Assembly (NCBI GenBank): GCA_964575605.1
Contig: CAZNRN010000015.1
Coordinates: forward strand, 16,857 to 80,856
From: JAPWJZ01 sp964575605
GTDB lineage: Bacteria; Pseudomonadota; Alphaproteobacteria; Micavibrionales; UBA2020
Length of the DNA: 64,000 nt
Direction of reading: 5' to 3'
The first letter of the stretch is position 1; each line of letters begins with the position of its first letter. The notes below the pieces were generated by a model. It was not told where the DNA came from. It saw nothing but the letters and a program-made list of their open reading frames with translations, and ran no database searches. The position numbers and the translations under genes are program-made. Positions 34,588-43,217 of the stretch are shown here, one piece after another.

Positions 34588-35277
34588 TCACTTTCTGGCG
34601 GCTTGCGCCGCGGCCTTCTTCTGTGCGGGCTTTGCCGCTTGTTGTTTCATCTGATAGCTGCCTACCATTTTTCCGTCTTCGTATTCCACCACCACAGGCA
34701 GCGCGTTATCGATGCGTTGCTTGTCCGTCCACTGGTCGTCCGTCGGGTCGGGCGGCGGCACCAGCCCCAGCGCGACATCGAAGGCGCGCATGGTGCCGGA
34801 GTGGATGGACAGGAGCACCATTTCGCCGCGCTCCAGCCTCGGCAGCACCTCGGCATCGAAAAACTTTTTCGCGCGCTCGGTGATATCCTTGTCGCTTTCC
34901 CCGCCTGGCAGGGGGCGGTCATAGCGGCGGCCGAAGTTGACGATTTCAGGGTCAGTCTTGAAATTCCGGCCAGTGAATTCGCCCATATTCGTGCCTTTTA
35001 GTTCCTCCCGCTTCTCGATCGCCCAGCCAAAGGCCGTGCGAAGATGTACCTGCGTTCCCGAAGCTTCCAGTGCCAGCACGGCAGTATTGAATGTGCGTGA
35101 CAGCGTGGAACAGTAGACTTTATCGAAGCGGAAACGGCTGATGAGCTTTCCGGCCTCCCTCGCCTGCTCCTCCCCCTTGGCGTTCAGCGGCACATCGAGC
35201 CATCCTGTCATCAGGTTCAGCGCATTGTGATCTGTTTCACCGTGGCGGAAGAGGACGAGGGTGCCCTTATTACCCAT
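34588..35277 (-). CDS. Histidine phosphatase family protein, paralog 2 (acid residue apparently missing)
   Basis: The 229-residue product has FRHGETDHN (His12), CSTLSRTFNT and LSIHSGTMRAFD, so both catalytic histidines and the Arg are kept. At the position of the general acid, however, ELKGTNMGEFTGRN replaces the E-x-D-x-G pattern of the neighbours; Gly95 falls where the Glu is expected unless a one-residue shift brings in an upstream Glu. The tail is Lys/Ala-rich (KPAQKKAAAQAARK). It overlaps the gpmA-like gene by 8 bp. It may have altered or reduced activity. Confidence 0.85.
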   Translation of the reverse strand: MGNKGTLVLFRHGETDHNALNLMTGWLDVPLNAKGEEQAREAGKLISRFRFDKVYCSTLSRTFNTAVLALEASGTQVHLRTAFGWAIEKREELKGTNMGEFTGRNFKTDPEIVNFGRRYDRPLPGGESDKDITERAKKFFDAEVLPRLERGEMVLLSIHSGTMRAFDVALGLVPPPDPTDDQWTDKQRIDNALPVVVEYEDGKMVGSYQMKQQAAKPAQKKAAAQAARK

Positions 35278-35896
35278 TCGCCGCCTTTTTCAGGAAGTAA
35301 TTCTTTTTCTTCTCGCCCTTGTCCATTTCGAACACCAGCGGCACACCTGTCGGGATTTCGGCGTTGTTGATGTTCTCGGGCGTGTTTTCGCCGAGGATAA
35401 TCAGCATCGCGCGGTTGGTGTTACCGTGGCAGACCATGGCGACGTTCTTGCCCTGCTCCAGCAGCGGTTTGATGTGCTGGTTGAAATAGGGGCGCACGCG
35501 GTCGACCACGTCCTTGAGGCTTTCGCCGCCGGGCGGACGCACGTCGTAGGAGCGGCGCCAGATATGCACCTGCTCGTCGCCGAATTTCTTGCGCATCTCG
35601 TCCTTGTTGAGGCCGGTAAGGTCGCCGTAATCGCGTTCGCGCAGGTCGTCATGCTTGACCAGCTCGATATCGCCCTGCCCCGCTTCGTTAAGCGCCAGCG
35701 ATGCGGTGTTGTAAGCGCGTTTCAATGTCGAGGTGAAGACGGCATCAAATTTGATGCCCTGCGATTTGAGCGACTTGCCCGCCTGTTTCGCCTCTTCCTT
35801 GCCGTTGTCGCTAAGGTCGACGTCGGTAAAACCCGTAAACTTGTTCTCTTTATTCCACTCGCTCTCGCCGTGGCGCAGCAGTACCAGGTAATTCAT
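35270..35896 (-). CDS. gpmA: 2,3-bisphosphoglycerate-dependent phosphoglycerate mutase
   Basis: This first gene of the array is the canonical glycolytic enzyme interconverting 3- and 2-phosphoglycerate. It has LLRHGESEWN (His9 phospho-acceptor), TSTLKRAYNTA, RERDYGDLTGLNKDE (Glu87), HIWRRSYDVRPPGGESL (substrate loop) and MVCHGNTNRA (His157). At 208 residues it is shorter than E. coli GpmA, as in many alphaproteobacteria. It overlaps paralog 2 by 8 bp, so the whole array downstream is likely translated from its mRNA. The 174-bp region upstream carries one copy of the ATTATGTAA motif (35982-35990, minus orientation). Confidence 0.92.
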   Translation of the reverse strand: MNYLVLLRHGESEWNKENKFTGFTDVDLSDNGKEEAKQAGKSLKSQGIKFDAVFTSTLKRAYNTASLALNEAGQGDIELVKHDDLRERDYGDLTGLNKDEMRKKFGDEQVHIWRRSYDVRPPGGESLKDVVDRVRPYFNQHIKPLLEQGKNVAMVCHGNTNRAMLIILGENTPENINNAEIPTGVPLVFEMDKGEKKKNYFLKKAANG

Positions 35897-36070
35897 CTGT
35901 GCTCCGTGTGTTCAGTTTTTTTGTTATTTCAATGTTATGGTACTAAATAATCCCTTGGCCGTAAAAGGCTAAAGGTTTAATTTACATAATTATGGATTTT
36001 ATTGAGGGATTTGAGGGGGCAGCGGTTTATGCCCTACATACTCCGTTACCCTTAAGGAATAGAGAAAGCG

Positions 36071-36565
36071 TTAAAGGGATAGCTTTGCCGCGGCCTTCAC
36101 GACCGCTTCCGCAAGATAGTCCGCTCTGCTCTTCCCGCTGAGGGTAAGGTGCGGGTCGTCATGCTGGGCTACGATGCCTTGCTCCTGCATCACCTTGCCG
36201 ACTGTCCATGTATCGAAGCCGCGTTTGCGGGTTTCCTCGACGGAAGCTGCGGGGAATTCGACGCCATCGCCGTAGGTCACTTCGGGCGCGCCTGCGCCCT
36301 TTGCCACGGCGATAACAGGGCGATCGATGTATTTGCCGTTTTCTTCGAATATGCCGTTTTCTATGCTGACGTATACATCCGCCCCCGGCATAGCGGCGCG
36401 GGCGGCGGCGATGCGGTTAAAGGCGCCTTGCAGTGTTTCAGTGTCCATGGGTTGCTCGTTGACACACGAAGGCACCTTGACGCCTGTGATGTCCGCGGCC
36501 GCGCCGAAGGCCTTGCGGCAAGCATCGATTTTCACGGCGCTGGTGGAGGCCAGGACGATTTTCAT
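36071..36565 (-). CDS. YjjX-like inosine/xanthosine triphosphatase (DUF84)
   Basis: The 164-residue product matches the NTPase I-T (YjjX/DUF84) family, which hydrolyses non-canonical purine nucleotides such as ITP and XTP. It begins IVLASTSAVKIDACRKAF, with the conserved Ser/Lys of the nucleotide site, then EQPMDTETLQGAFNRIAAAR and VSIENGIFEENGKYIDRPV, all typical. It overlaps the HAD gene by four bases and is the last gene of a four-gene operon of hydrolases. A sanitation role is a family inference. Confidence 0.85.
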   Translation of the reverse strand: MKIVLASTSAVKIDACRKAFGAAADITGVKVPSCVNEQPMDTETLQGAFNRIAAARAAMPGADVYVSIENGIFEENGKYIDRPVIAVAKGAGAPEVTYGDGVEFPAASVEETRKRGFDTWTVGKVMQEQGIVAQHDDPHLTLSGKSRADYLAEAVVKAAAKLSL

Positions 36566-37305
36566 GCGGCTTTGTAAGCGCGTATGACGCTTGGCAGTTT
36601 TTTCATGTCGTCGATAACGACATGCGCGCCTTCTTTCATCAGTTTTTCAGCAAGCTCTTTGCGCTCTTTCGGCTTGGCGAGGCCGGTGAAGCCCACGCGC
36701 AGGCCAATACCCGCGCGCGTCGCGGCGCGCATGCCGGTCGCGCTGTCTTCGACGGCGGCCGCTTCGGCGGGCGCGATGGACAGGGTTTCAGACGCCAGCA
36801 GGTAGATGGCGGGGTCTTCCTTAAGCTTGCCGGCGACATCTTCGAAAGCGCTGAAAACACGGCTTTTGGGGATGCGTCCGTCGAACTTGTGCTTGTCGAT
36901 AAGGGGCTGGATGCGCAGGCGCGGGCTGTTGCTGACAACTGACACGCCCAGTTTCAGGTCGTCCTGCAGCTCGGCGAAGGTCTCGCCAATATGGGGCGCA
37001 AGCTTTGCCTCGAGCAGCGCCTTTTTGGTGAGGGGGCGCAGTTTGTTGATACGCAGGTCTTCGATATCGATCTTGATTTTCGCGCCCTGCGGCAATCCGG
37101 CATTCAATATGTCCTCGAACTGCTTTGCGATCTGCCCGAAATCCTTGCCGCGCATATCCAGCTTGGCGATTGTGGATTTCATTTTCTTGCGGAAACGCGA
37201 ATTGGCGTAGTCGGACAGCACCCGGCGCGTCACGCGGACGCTGATTGGCTCGGTATTCGCGATGGTGCCGTCCCAGTCGAACATGACTTCCTTGATTTCG
37301 GGCAT
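36562..37305 (-). CDS. HAD-superfamily phosphatase
   Basis: The 247-residue product has HAD motif I MFDWDGTIANTE, motif II SVVSNSPRLRIQ, a Lys-containing motif III region (EDVAGKLKEDPAIYLLA) and motif IV as EDSATGMRAATRAGI. A helical cap (about residues 20-110) suggests a small-molecule phosphatase of the phosphoglycolate phosphatase/beta-phosphoglucomutase group. The substrate is unknown. Its ATG shares one base with the upstream hydrolase stop (TAATG) and its end overlaps the YjjX-like gene (ATGA), so the three are tightly coupled. Confidence 0.88.
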   Translation of the reverse strand: MPEIKEVMFDWDGTIANTEPISVRVTRRVLSDYANSRFRKKMKSTIAKLDMRGKDFGQIAKQFEDILNAGLPQGAKIKIDIEDLRINKLRPLTKKALLEAKLAPHIGETFAELQDDLKLGVSVVSNSPRLRIQPLIDKHKFDGRIPKSRVFSAFEDVAGKLKEDPAIYLLASETLSIAPAEAAAVEDSATGMRAATRAGIGLRVGFTGLAKPKERKELAEKLMKEGAHVVIDDMKKLPSVIRAYKAA

Positions 37306-38021
37306 TACGCGGCCTCCTTCAGGAATGTGTCGATAGCCGCGTTCATCGCGTCGGGTTTTTCCATGTTGGTGATATGGCCGGAACCTTCGATCACGGACAG
37401 CTTCGCGCCCTTGATGCCGTTGGCGATTTCCTGCTGCAGTTCGACGGGGATAAGCTTGTCCTCCGCCCCGCCGATCACCAGGGTGGGCATATCGATTTTG
37501 GGCAGGTAGGACAACGATTCAACACGGTCCATGCAAGCCTTCTGGTGGCGGCTGAAACAGCTGTAGCCGACGCGCTGTGAAATCGAACGCAGACGTGCGA
37601 TCAAAGCTTTATCCTGTGAAGAGCGTTCGGAAATGAAGGCATTATAATGCGTATCGTCCTTGCGCGCTTCGAGGTATGCGGCCTCGCCCGCGTTAACCTC
37701 CATCTGGCGCTGGCGTTTGCGTTCGGGCGTGTCGGCGCGGGCGGTGGTGTTGCAGAGGAGTGCGGCTTTCACCCGGCCGTTGGCTTTTTTCAGCACGTCA
37801 AAAGCGACATAACCGCCCATCGAGGTGCCACAAAGAACGAATTCGGACGGCGCGACGGAAAGCACATAATCACCCATAGTGCCGATGTTATCGAACTGCA
37901 CGAGGTTAACCGCCTGCACTTCGCGGCTTTTCTCGAAGAATTTTTTCTGGTCGTCCCACGAGGTTTCGTCGGAAGATGCGCCCGGAATAAAGACGATCGG
38001 CAATTGCGAAAGCGCAGCCAT
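37305..38021 (-). CDS. Alpha/beta hydrolase
   Basis: The 238-residue product is an alpha/beta-hydrolase: oxyanion-hole strand PIVFIPGASSDETSW, nucleophile elbow CGTSMGGYVAFD (Ser), acid strand MPTLVIGGAEDKLIPVE (Asp) and histidine GSGHITNMEKPD. It lacks a signal peptide. The ATG at 38021 overlaps the stop of the upstream hydrolase (TGATG); the open frame extends further but without homology. Substrate unknown; candidates are esters or lactones. It is second in the hydrolase operon. Confidence 0.88.
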   Translation of the reverse strand: MAALSQLPIVFIPGASSDETSWDDQKKFFEKSREVQAVNLVQFDNIGTMGDYVLSVAPSEFVLCGTSMGGYVAFDVLKKANGRVKAALLCNTTARADTPERKRQRQMEVNAGEAAYLEARKDDTHYNAFISERSSQDKALIARLRSISQRVGYSCFSRHQKACMDRVESLSYLPKIDMPTLVIGGAEDKLIPVELQQEIANGIKGAKLSVIEGSGHITNMEKPDAMNAAIDTFLKEAA

Positions 38022-39211
38022 CAGCCCGGCCCGCCAAATGTACGTTGCTTCTTTGTTTTTGGCGCGTCGGCAGCAGGCGTGTTGTCCTGCACGATATCCA
38101 GTTTTACATCCGCATTCGGGTCGGCAGGCACGGTGCCCCGCAGGGGCACCGGGATTTTGCCTGCGTGCTCTATCCATGCAACCACTTCATTGATACGCTT
38201 CGGCGTCACCAGCTCGGGGTAATGGCCGACGCCTTCATACATCAGCAGCGACATATCCGGGCGCAGCTTCAGCATTTTTTCGACGGCGTCGGGCGTCGCG
38301 GTGTTACTCTTTTCGCCTGCCAACAAAAGTACAGGCGTGGGGATCTGCCAGAAGGCGTCCCACTTGTCATACGGTTTCATGTATTCGTCGGCATAGCCGT
38401 GCATCGAGTTGGGGTCGTAGCCCCAGACAAAACCCTCGCGCATCAGTTTTTCAAAGCCGTGGTTGAAATCGTGGATAATGAATTCTTCCGCCACAGGCGC
38501 GCCGTGACCGGCGAGGAAGCTTGTCAGCTTGCGCACGGCTTCTTCCATGGTCTCGTTCGACGGGCGTTCGCGGTTGCGCCAGGCGCGGCGCAGCTTGGGC
38601 CCCGCCGGCGTTTCCGGCGGCATATCGCCGATAATGGTGCCCGCCCAGTTTGGGTTCGAATAACCGTTTTCGACCATCGTATAGATGACTTTCGAGCCGT
38701 GCGAATGGCCCATCAGGTGGAACTTGCCCTGGATGTCGGCTTCGATAATCAGGCGTTCCACCACGGCGGCATAGTTGTCCAGCGTATAGTCGCCCGGCAT
38801 CTTGAAATTGCCGCTGTATCCCTTGCCGGGGTAATCGAGCGCGATGACGTTAAACTTCTCGGCAGCACCCTCGGCAAAGAAATCGGCGCGGCGGGCGGCG
38901 TTGTAAATGCCGCCCAGCACTATAATAGTTTCTGCTGTTTCCGGGTTGTTGCGCGCGGGCCAGTAGTTGTAGGAGATATTCACCTTCTGGTCGCGCAGCA
39001 GGTTGGCGTCATCATGCAGCCCCTGCGGCAGGTAGGATTTCATCGTCTCGGCGCTCAGCAGGAATTCGAACTCGCGGCGCTCGAACTGCGGCAGGAAGCG
39101 CGCATCAAGCGCGCGGCCGATGCGCGCGATGTCCTTTTCACGTTCGGAAAAGTTTGCTTCGTCATGGGCAGTCACGTTGCCCAGGATGGAAATATCCCGT
39201 TTGGTAGCCAT
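38021..39211 (-). CDS. Alpha/beta hydrolase with N- and C-terminal extensions
   Basis: The 396-residue product has an N-terminal segment of about 90 residues, then an alpha/beta-hydrolase core with IIVLGGIYNAARRADFF, nucleophile elbow MGHSHGSKVIY (Ser), lid region and VLLLAGEKSNTATPDAV plus EGVGHYPELVTP (His). A C-terminal Pro/Asp/Lys-rich tail (about residues 350-396) is probably disordered. It is the first gene of the four-gene hydrolase operon. There is no secretion signal. Substrate unknown. Confidence 0.85.
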   Translation of the reverse strand: MATKRDISILGNVTAHDEANFSEREKDIARIGRALDARFLPQFERREFEFLLSAETMKSYLPQGLHDDANLLRDQKVNISYNYWPARNNPETAETIIVLGGIYNAARRADFFAEGAAEKFNVIALDYPGKGYSGNFKMPGDYTLDNYAAVVERLIIEADIQGKFHLMGHSHGSKVIYTMVENGYSNPNWAGTIIGDMPPETPAGPKLRRAWRNRERPSNETMEEAVRKLTSFLAGHGAPVAEEFIIHDFNHGFEKLMREGFVWGYDPNSMHGYADEYMKPYDKWDAFWQIPTPVLLLAGEKSNTATPDAVEKMLKLRPDMSLLMYEGVGHYPELVTPKRINEVVAWIEHAGKIPVPLRGTVPADPNADVKLDIVQDNTPAADAPKTKKQRTFGGPG

Positions 39212-39343
39212 TGGTTCACACCTTATGCGTATCGTTTTTTATTTTGCTGCAATGCAGCATGTCTTTGATTTATTTGGCATAATTTACACGCCTTCGCGTG
39301 TTTTGGCCATATGAAAATGGAATAAAACGCTACTTGTCTGTTT

Positions 39344-40741
39344 TCACTGGTTTTTTATCGCAGCGGTGACAGGGCCCACCGCGTAATCCGCCGCAAAACG
39401 CAGCATGGTTGGCGAAATATAGGCGCGATGCACGGGATCGACGGCCGCCATATAAAACCTCCCAAAGGCGTTCTTACAATGGACGCGGGTCGCCAGTGTG
39501 AGTTCGGCACGGCTTTCGCCGACGATCTCGACGGCGACGCAGGAGCGGAAGGACAGATGCTTGTCATTAGCGCCCAGAATGACTTCTGCACGCCTGTCAT
39601 CATTGCTCACCAGCTGGTCGAGGACAGGATACTGCCCCGCAAACAGGTTATCCGCGCGCGGCGACAGCAACGATGATACGGGGCAGCCCAGCGGCGAGGT
39701 GCGCAGCCCCAGCGGCTTGACCAGCGTATTGCGGAATGCCATCAGCCGCCCGACACCCGAAGGCGCGTTCAGCAGAAACCCTTCCAGCACCTTCGCCAGC
39801 AGCGCAGATGCGCTGGCATGCTTTTCGGCCGCATCCGTTACGGCAAGGCGCAACGCGTCTTCGTGGTGCACCCTTACGTCGGCAAGGTGCCTGCGCAACA
39901 GCGAGGTATCAGGCAGCGGCATGGCTTCGACGTGCCGCCGCGCCTCGTTCTGGCTGCTGTAGCCCGAAGCATCGTGCCACCCGCCCCAGGCGCCGCGCAG
40001 ACGCCCTGCCCCGCTGCGCACTGTGTTGCAGACGACGCGATGGAAGGTGCCCTCTACGGCGTCAAGCGACAGCATCGTGGTAGGTACACTGTCAGCACTG
40101 AAATCTTTTGATTGCATCAGCGCCATCACCTCGGCCGGCAGCACCTCGGTGAGCGAAGGGATATCGGCATCATTCGCCAGCACCTTCTTTTTCAGCTCTT
40201 CCGGCAGGTTGCCGCCCAGTTCGTCGGTGTGGCAGGACAGCGCAAAAAACACGGGATGAAGGGAGTTTTTAGACAGGGGATAGAACTGGTGCCAGGTCTC
40301 GCCGCCAAAACGCACCGTGAACATGCAATCCGGCGGGATGTTGACGAAACGCAGCGCGCGCAGGAAGTTGCGCGGATCCTGGGCAATTTGTTCCTGCGAG
40401 GCGCTAGAAAACCGCAGTTGCGCGCCCCCGCTGCCCGAAACGGCGGTGAATATACGGTGGCCGGCATGGCGGTGGAAGGGGTGCCCCTTGGGCCCGACGA
40501 TGAAGGAATAAAGGGCCGTGGCGTCCCCCCTGGCGAAATCGGTCGCGTTGAGCTTGGCCGAGGGTTCGTCCAGTTCGTCGATAAACGCCCCATGCTGCCG
40601 CTGGCGGGAGGCCACGCTCGCAAACAGGTGGTTTCCCGCGCCATGGCCCAGCTGGGCGATCAGCGACACCTCGACGGGCAGCCCGCCGGACTGTGACGGT
40701 ATGCGTACCGACGGGAATGTTTCAACGACATGGGTAAACAA
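39344..40741 (-). CDS. Cupin-like N-terminal domain fused to DUF2867-like C-terminal domain
   Basis: The 465-residue product has a cupin-like region (about residues 75-165): GPKGHPFHRHAGHRIFTAV resembles the His-rich first cupin motif and RFGGETWHQFYP the second. The C-terminal region (about residues 345-460) resembles DUF2867, with ILGANDKHLSFRSCVAVEI and VHCKNAFGRFYMAAVDPVHR. The two parts are joined by about 180 residues of unknown type. No signal peptide is visible. The combination is unusual and its role unknown. It is transcribed alone, divergent from pnp. Confidence 0.6.
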   Translation of the reverse strand: MFTHVVETFPSVRIPSQSGGLPVEVSLIAQLGHGAGNHLFASVASRQRQHGAFIDELDEPSAKLNATDFARGDATALYSFIVGPKGHPFHRHAGHRIFTAVSGSGGAQLRFSSASQEQIAQDPRNFLRALRFVNIPPDCMFTVRFGGETWHQFYPLSKNSLHPVFFALSCHTDELGGNLPEELKKKVLANDADIPSLTEVLPAEVMALMQSKDFSADSVPTTMLSLDAVEGTFHRVVCNTVRSGAGRLRGAWGGWHDASGYSSQNEARRHVEAMPLPDTSLLRRHLADVRVHHEDALRLAVTDAAEKHASASALLAKVLEGFLLNAPSGVGRLMAFRNTLVKPLGLRTSPLGCPVSSLLSPRADNLFAGQYPVLDQLVSNDDRRAEVILGANDKHLSFRSCVAVEIVGESRAELTLATRVHCKNAFGRFYMAAVDPVHRAYISPTMLRFAADYAVGPVTAAIKNQ

Positions 40742-40931
40742 GGCCTGCCTCCGCCGCCATTATAGCCGCGCCGACTGCCGTTGATGAGCGAAAAACCCTA
40801 ATAATATTGCTTAAAAATGCATACCCGCGCAGCTTTCGCTTTATGTGATATGTAAACCCCCTTACCCTTTGACTTTTCGAGGGCGCGGTGGCATTTATCT
40901 CCCTGTAAATAAGGTGAAAAGCAAGTAAAAG

Positions 40932-40961
40932 CCCCGCTTTCACCAACTGTCTGACGCGGGG
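40932..40961 (+). promoter_or_regulatory. Hairpin in the pnp leader
   Basis: CCCCGC (40932-40937) can pair with GCGGGG (40956-40961), with possible extra pairing in the loop, ending 23 bases before the pnp ATG. In enterobacteria a leader stem cut by RNase III mediates pnp autoregulation; this may be a counterpart, which is inference. Confidence 0.3.
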
Positions 40962-40984
40962 TGAATGATTGAAAAGGAAAATGT

Positions 40985-43120
40985 ATGTTTAAGATTACTA
41001 AAAAAGAGATGATGTGGGCCGGCAAAAAGCTGACCTTCGAAACGGGCCGCCTGGCTCGCCAGGCCGATGGCGCGGTGCTCGTGACCTACGGCGAAACCTC
41101 GGTGCTGGTCACCGCCGTCGCCGACAAAACGGCAAAACCCGGTCAGGATTTCTTCCCCCTCTCCGTCCACTACCAGGAAAAATATTTCGCGGCCGGCAAG
41201 ATCCCCGGCGGCTTCTTCAAGCGCGAAGGCAAACCGACGGAACGCGACACACTCATCTCGCGCCTCATCGACCGCCCGATCCGCCCCTTGTTCCCCAAGG
41301 GCTTCCTCAACGAAACGCAGATCATCGCGACCGTGCTGTCCTACGACCTGCAGCATGAATCGGATTGCGCAGCGCTCTGCGCCGCTTCCGCCGCGCTGAC
41401 CATCTCGGGCATTCCTTTCATGGGCCCGGTCGGCGCAGCCCGCGTCGGCCTCATCAACGGCGAACTGGTGCTGAACCCCACCATCGACGAGATGAAAACC
41501 AGCAAGCTCGACCTCGTGGTCGCCGGTACGCGCGAAGGCGTGCTGATGGTTGAATCCGAAGCGCATGAACTCGACGAAGCCAAGATGCTCGAAGCCGTCA
41601 TGTTCGGCTGGAAAGGCTTCCAGCCCGTCATCGACATGCAGATCGCACTGGCCGAAGCCTGCGCGAAAGACGCATGGGACCTGCCCGCAAAGGCCTATGA
41701 CGAAAAAGCGCTGTCGCAAAAGGTGCACGAAATCTCGGGCGCCGATTTCAAGGCTGCTTACGCAACCCAGGTGAAGCAGGAACGCGTCGCGAAACTCGAC
41801 GCCGCCCGCGAAAAGGCAATCGACGCCCTTGTGCCGAAAGACGACAGCAAAAGCCCGATTACGCCCGCGCTCGTCTCCGCACTCTGCAAGGAAGTCGAAG
41901 CCGATATCGTCCGCAACGGCATCCTCGATACGGGCAACCGCATCGACGGCCGCGATACCAAGACCGTCCGCCCCATCGTGTCGCAAGTGGGCTTCCTGCC
42001 CCGCGTGCACGGCTCGGCGCTCTTCACGCGCGGCGAAACCCAGGCTGTGGTGGTCACCACGCTCGGCACCGGCGATGACGAACAGCTGATCGACGGCCTG
42101 CACGGCGAGAGCCATGAAACCTTCATGCTGCACTACAACTTCCCCCCGTATTCGGTGGGCGAGTGCGGCCGTATGTCGGGCGCTGGCCGCCGCGAAATCG
42201 GCCACGGCAAGCTGGCATGGCGCGCCCTGCACCCGATGCTGCCCGAGAAGGAGAAGTTCCCCTACACCATCCGCCTCGTGTCAGAGATCACTGAATCGAA
42301 CGGCTCGTCCTCGATGGCGACCGTCTGCGGTTCTTCGCTGGCGCTGATGGATGCAGGCGTTCCCCTCACCCGTCCGGTCGCTGGCATCGCGATGGGCCTG
42401 ATCAAGGAAGGCTCGAAATTCGCGGTCCTCTCCGACATCCTCGGCGACGAAGACCACCTCGGCGACATGGACTTCAAGGTTGCGGGCACCGAAAAAGGCA
42501 TCACCTCGCTCCAGATGGACATCAAGATCACTTCCATCACGGAAGAAATCATGAAAATCGCACTGGCGCAGGCGCAACAAGGCCGCATGCACATCCTGGG
42601 CGAAATGGCGAAGGCGCTGACCGGCGCACGCGAGGCGCTCAACCAGAACGCCCCGCAGATCGTCACCATCAAGATCCCGAAGGAAAAGATCCGCGAAGTC
42701 ATCGGCTCCGGCGGCTCCGTCATCCGCGAGATCACCGAAAAAACCGGCACCAAGATCGACATCGAAGACGATGGCACGATCAAGGTCGCGGCTGTCGGCA
42801 ACGAAGCCATCCAGAAAGCGCTCGACTGGATCAAGGGCATCACCGCCGAAGCCGAAGTCGGCAAGGTCTATGACGGCACGGTCGTGAAGGTTGTCGAATT
42901 TGGCGCCTTCGTGAACATCATGCCGAAGACCGACGGCCTCGTACACATCTCCGAACTTTCCCAGCGCCGCGTGAAAACGGTCGGCGACGTCGTGAAAGAA
43001 GGCGACAAGGTGAAAGTGAAGTGCATCGGCATGGAAAAAGGCAAGATCAAGCTGTCGATGAAAGCCATCGACCAGCAGACCGGCGCCGACATCCAGCCCC
43101 AGCAGCGCGAAGCTTCATAA
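40985..43120 (+). CDS. pnp: Polyribonucleotide nucleotidyltransferase (PNPase)
   Basis: PNPase degrades RNA 3'-5' phosphorolytically and is a degradosome component. The 711-residue product contains two RNase PH domains (first from residue 10; second with GSALFTRGETQAVVVTTLG and the catalytic region SNGSSSMATVCGSSLALMDAGVPL), a KH domain with IGSGGSVIREITEKTG and a C-terminal S1 domain (VGKVYDGTVVKVVEFGAFVNIMP). Length and order are normal. AAAAGGAAA precedes the ATG. It is separated from its usual partner rpsO by 10.6 kb. Confidence 0.98.
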   Translation: MFKITKKEMMWAGKKLTFETGRLARQADGAVLVTYGETSVLVTAVADKTAKPGQDFFPLSVHYQEKYFAAGKIPGGFFKREGKPTERDTLISRLIDRPIRPLFPKGFLNETQIIATVLSYDLQHESDCAALCAASAALTISGIPFMGPVGAARVGLINGELVLNPTIDEMKTSKLDLVVAGTREGVLMVESEAHELDEAKMLEAVMFGWKGFQPVIDMQIALAEACAKDAWDLPAKAYDEKALSQKVHEISGADFKAAYATQVKQERVAKLDAAREKAIDALVPKDDSKSPITPALVSALCKEVEADIVRNGILDTGNRIDGRDTKTVRPIVSQVGFLPRVHGSALFTRGETQAVVVTTLGTGDDEQLIDGLHGESHETFMLHYNFPPYSVGECGRMSGAGRREIGHGKLAWRALHPMLPEKEKFPYTIRLVSEITESNGSSSMATVCGSSLALMDAGVPLTRPVAGIAMGLIKEGSKFAVLSDILGDEDHLGDMDFKVAGTEKGITSLQMDIKITSITEEIMKIALAQAQQGRMHILGEMAKALTGAREALNQNAPQIVTIKIPKEKIREVIGSGGSVIREITEKTGTKIDIEDDGTIKVAAVGNEAIQKALDWIKGITAEAEVGKVYDGTVVKVVEFGAFVNIMPKTDGLVHISELSQRRVKTVGDVVKEGDKVKVKCIGMEKGKIKLSMKAIDQQTGADIQPQQREAS

Positions 43121-43140
43121 CCTTTGCCTGATAAAGATAC

Positions 43141-43172
43141 AGGGCGCCGGCTTTGGTCGGCGCCCTTTTCTT
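43141..43172 (+). terminator. Intrinsic terminator after pnp
   Basis: AGGGCGCCG (43141-43149) pairs with CGGCGCCCT (43158-43166), a perfect 9-bp stem with an 8-nt loop, followed by TTTCTTTT. Confidence 0.92.
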
Positions 43173-43217
43173 TTGGGCCGTTTCAGCTATAGTTTGTTAT
43201 CCATCAGGAGATAAAAC

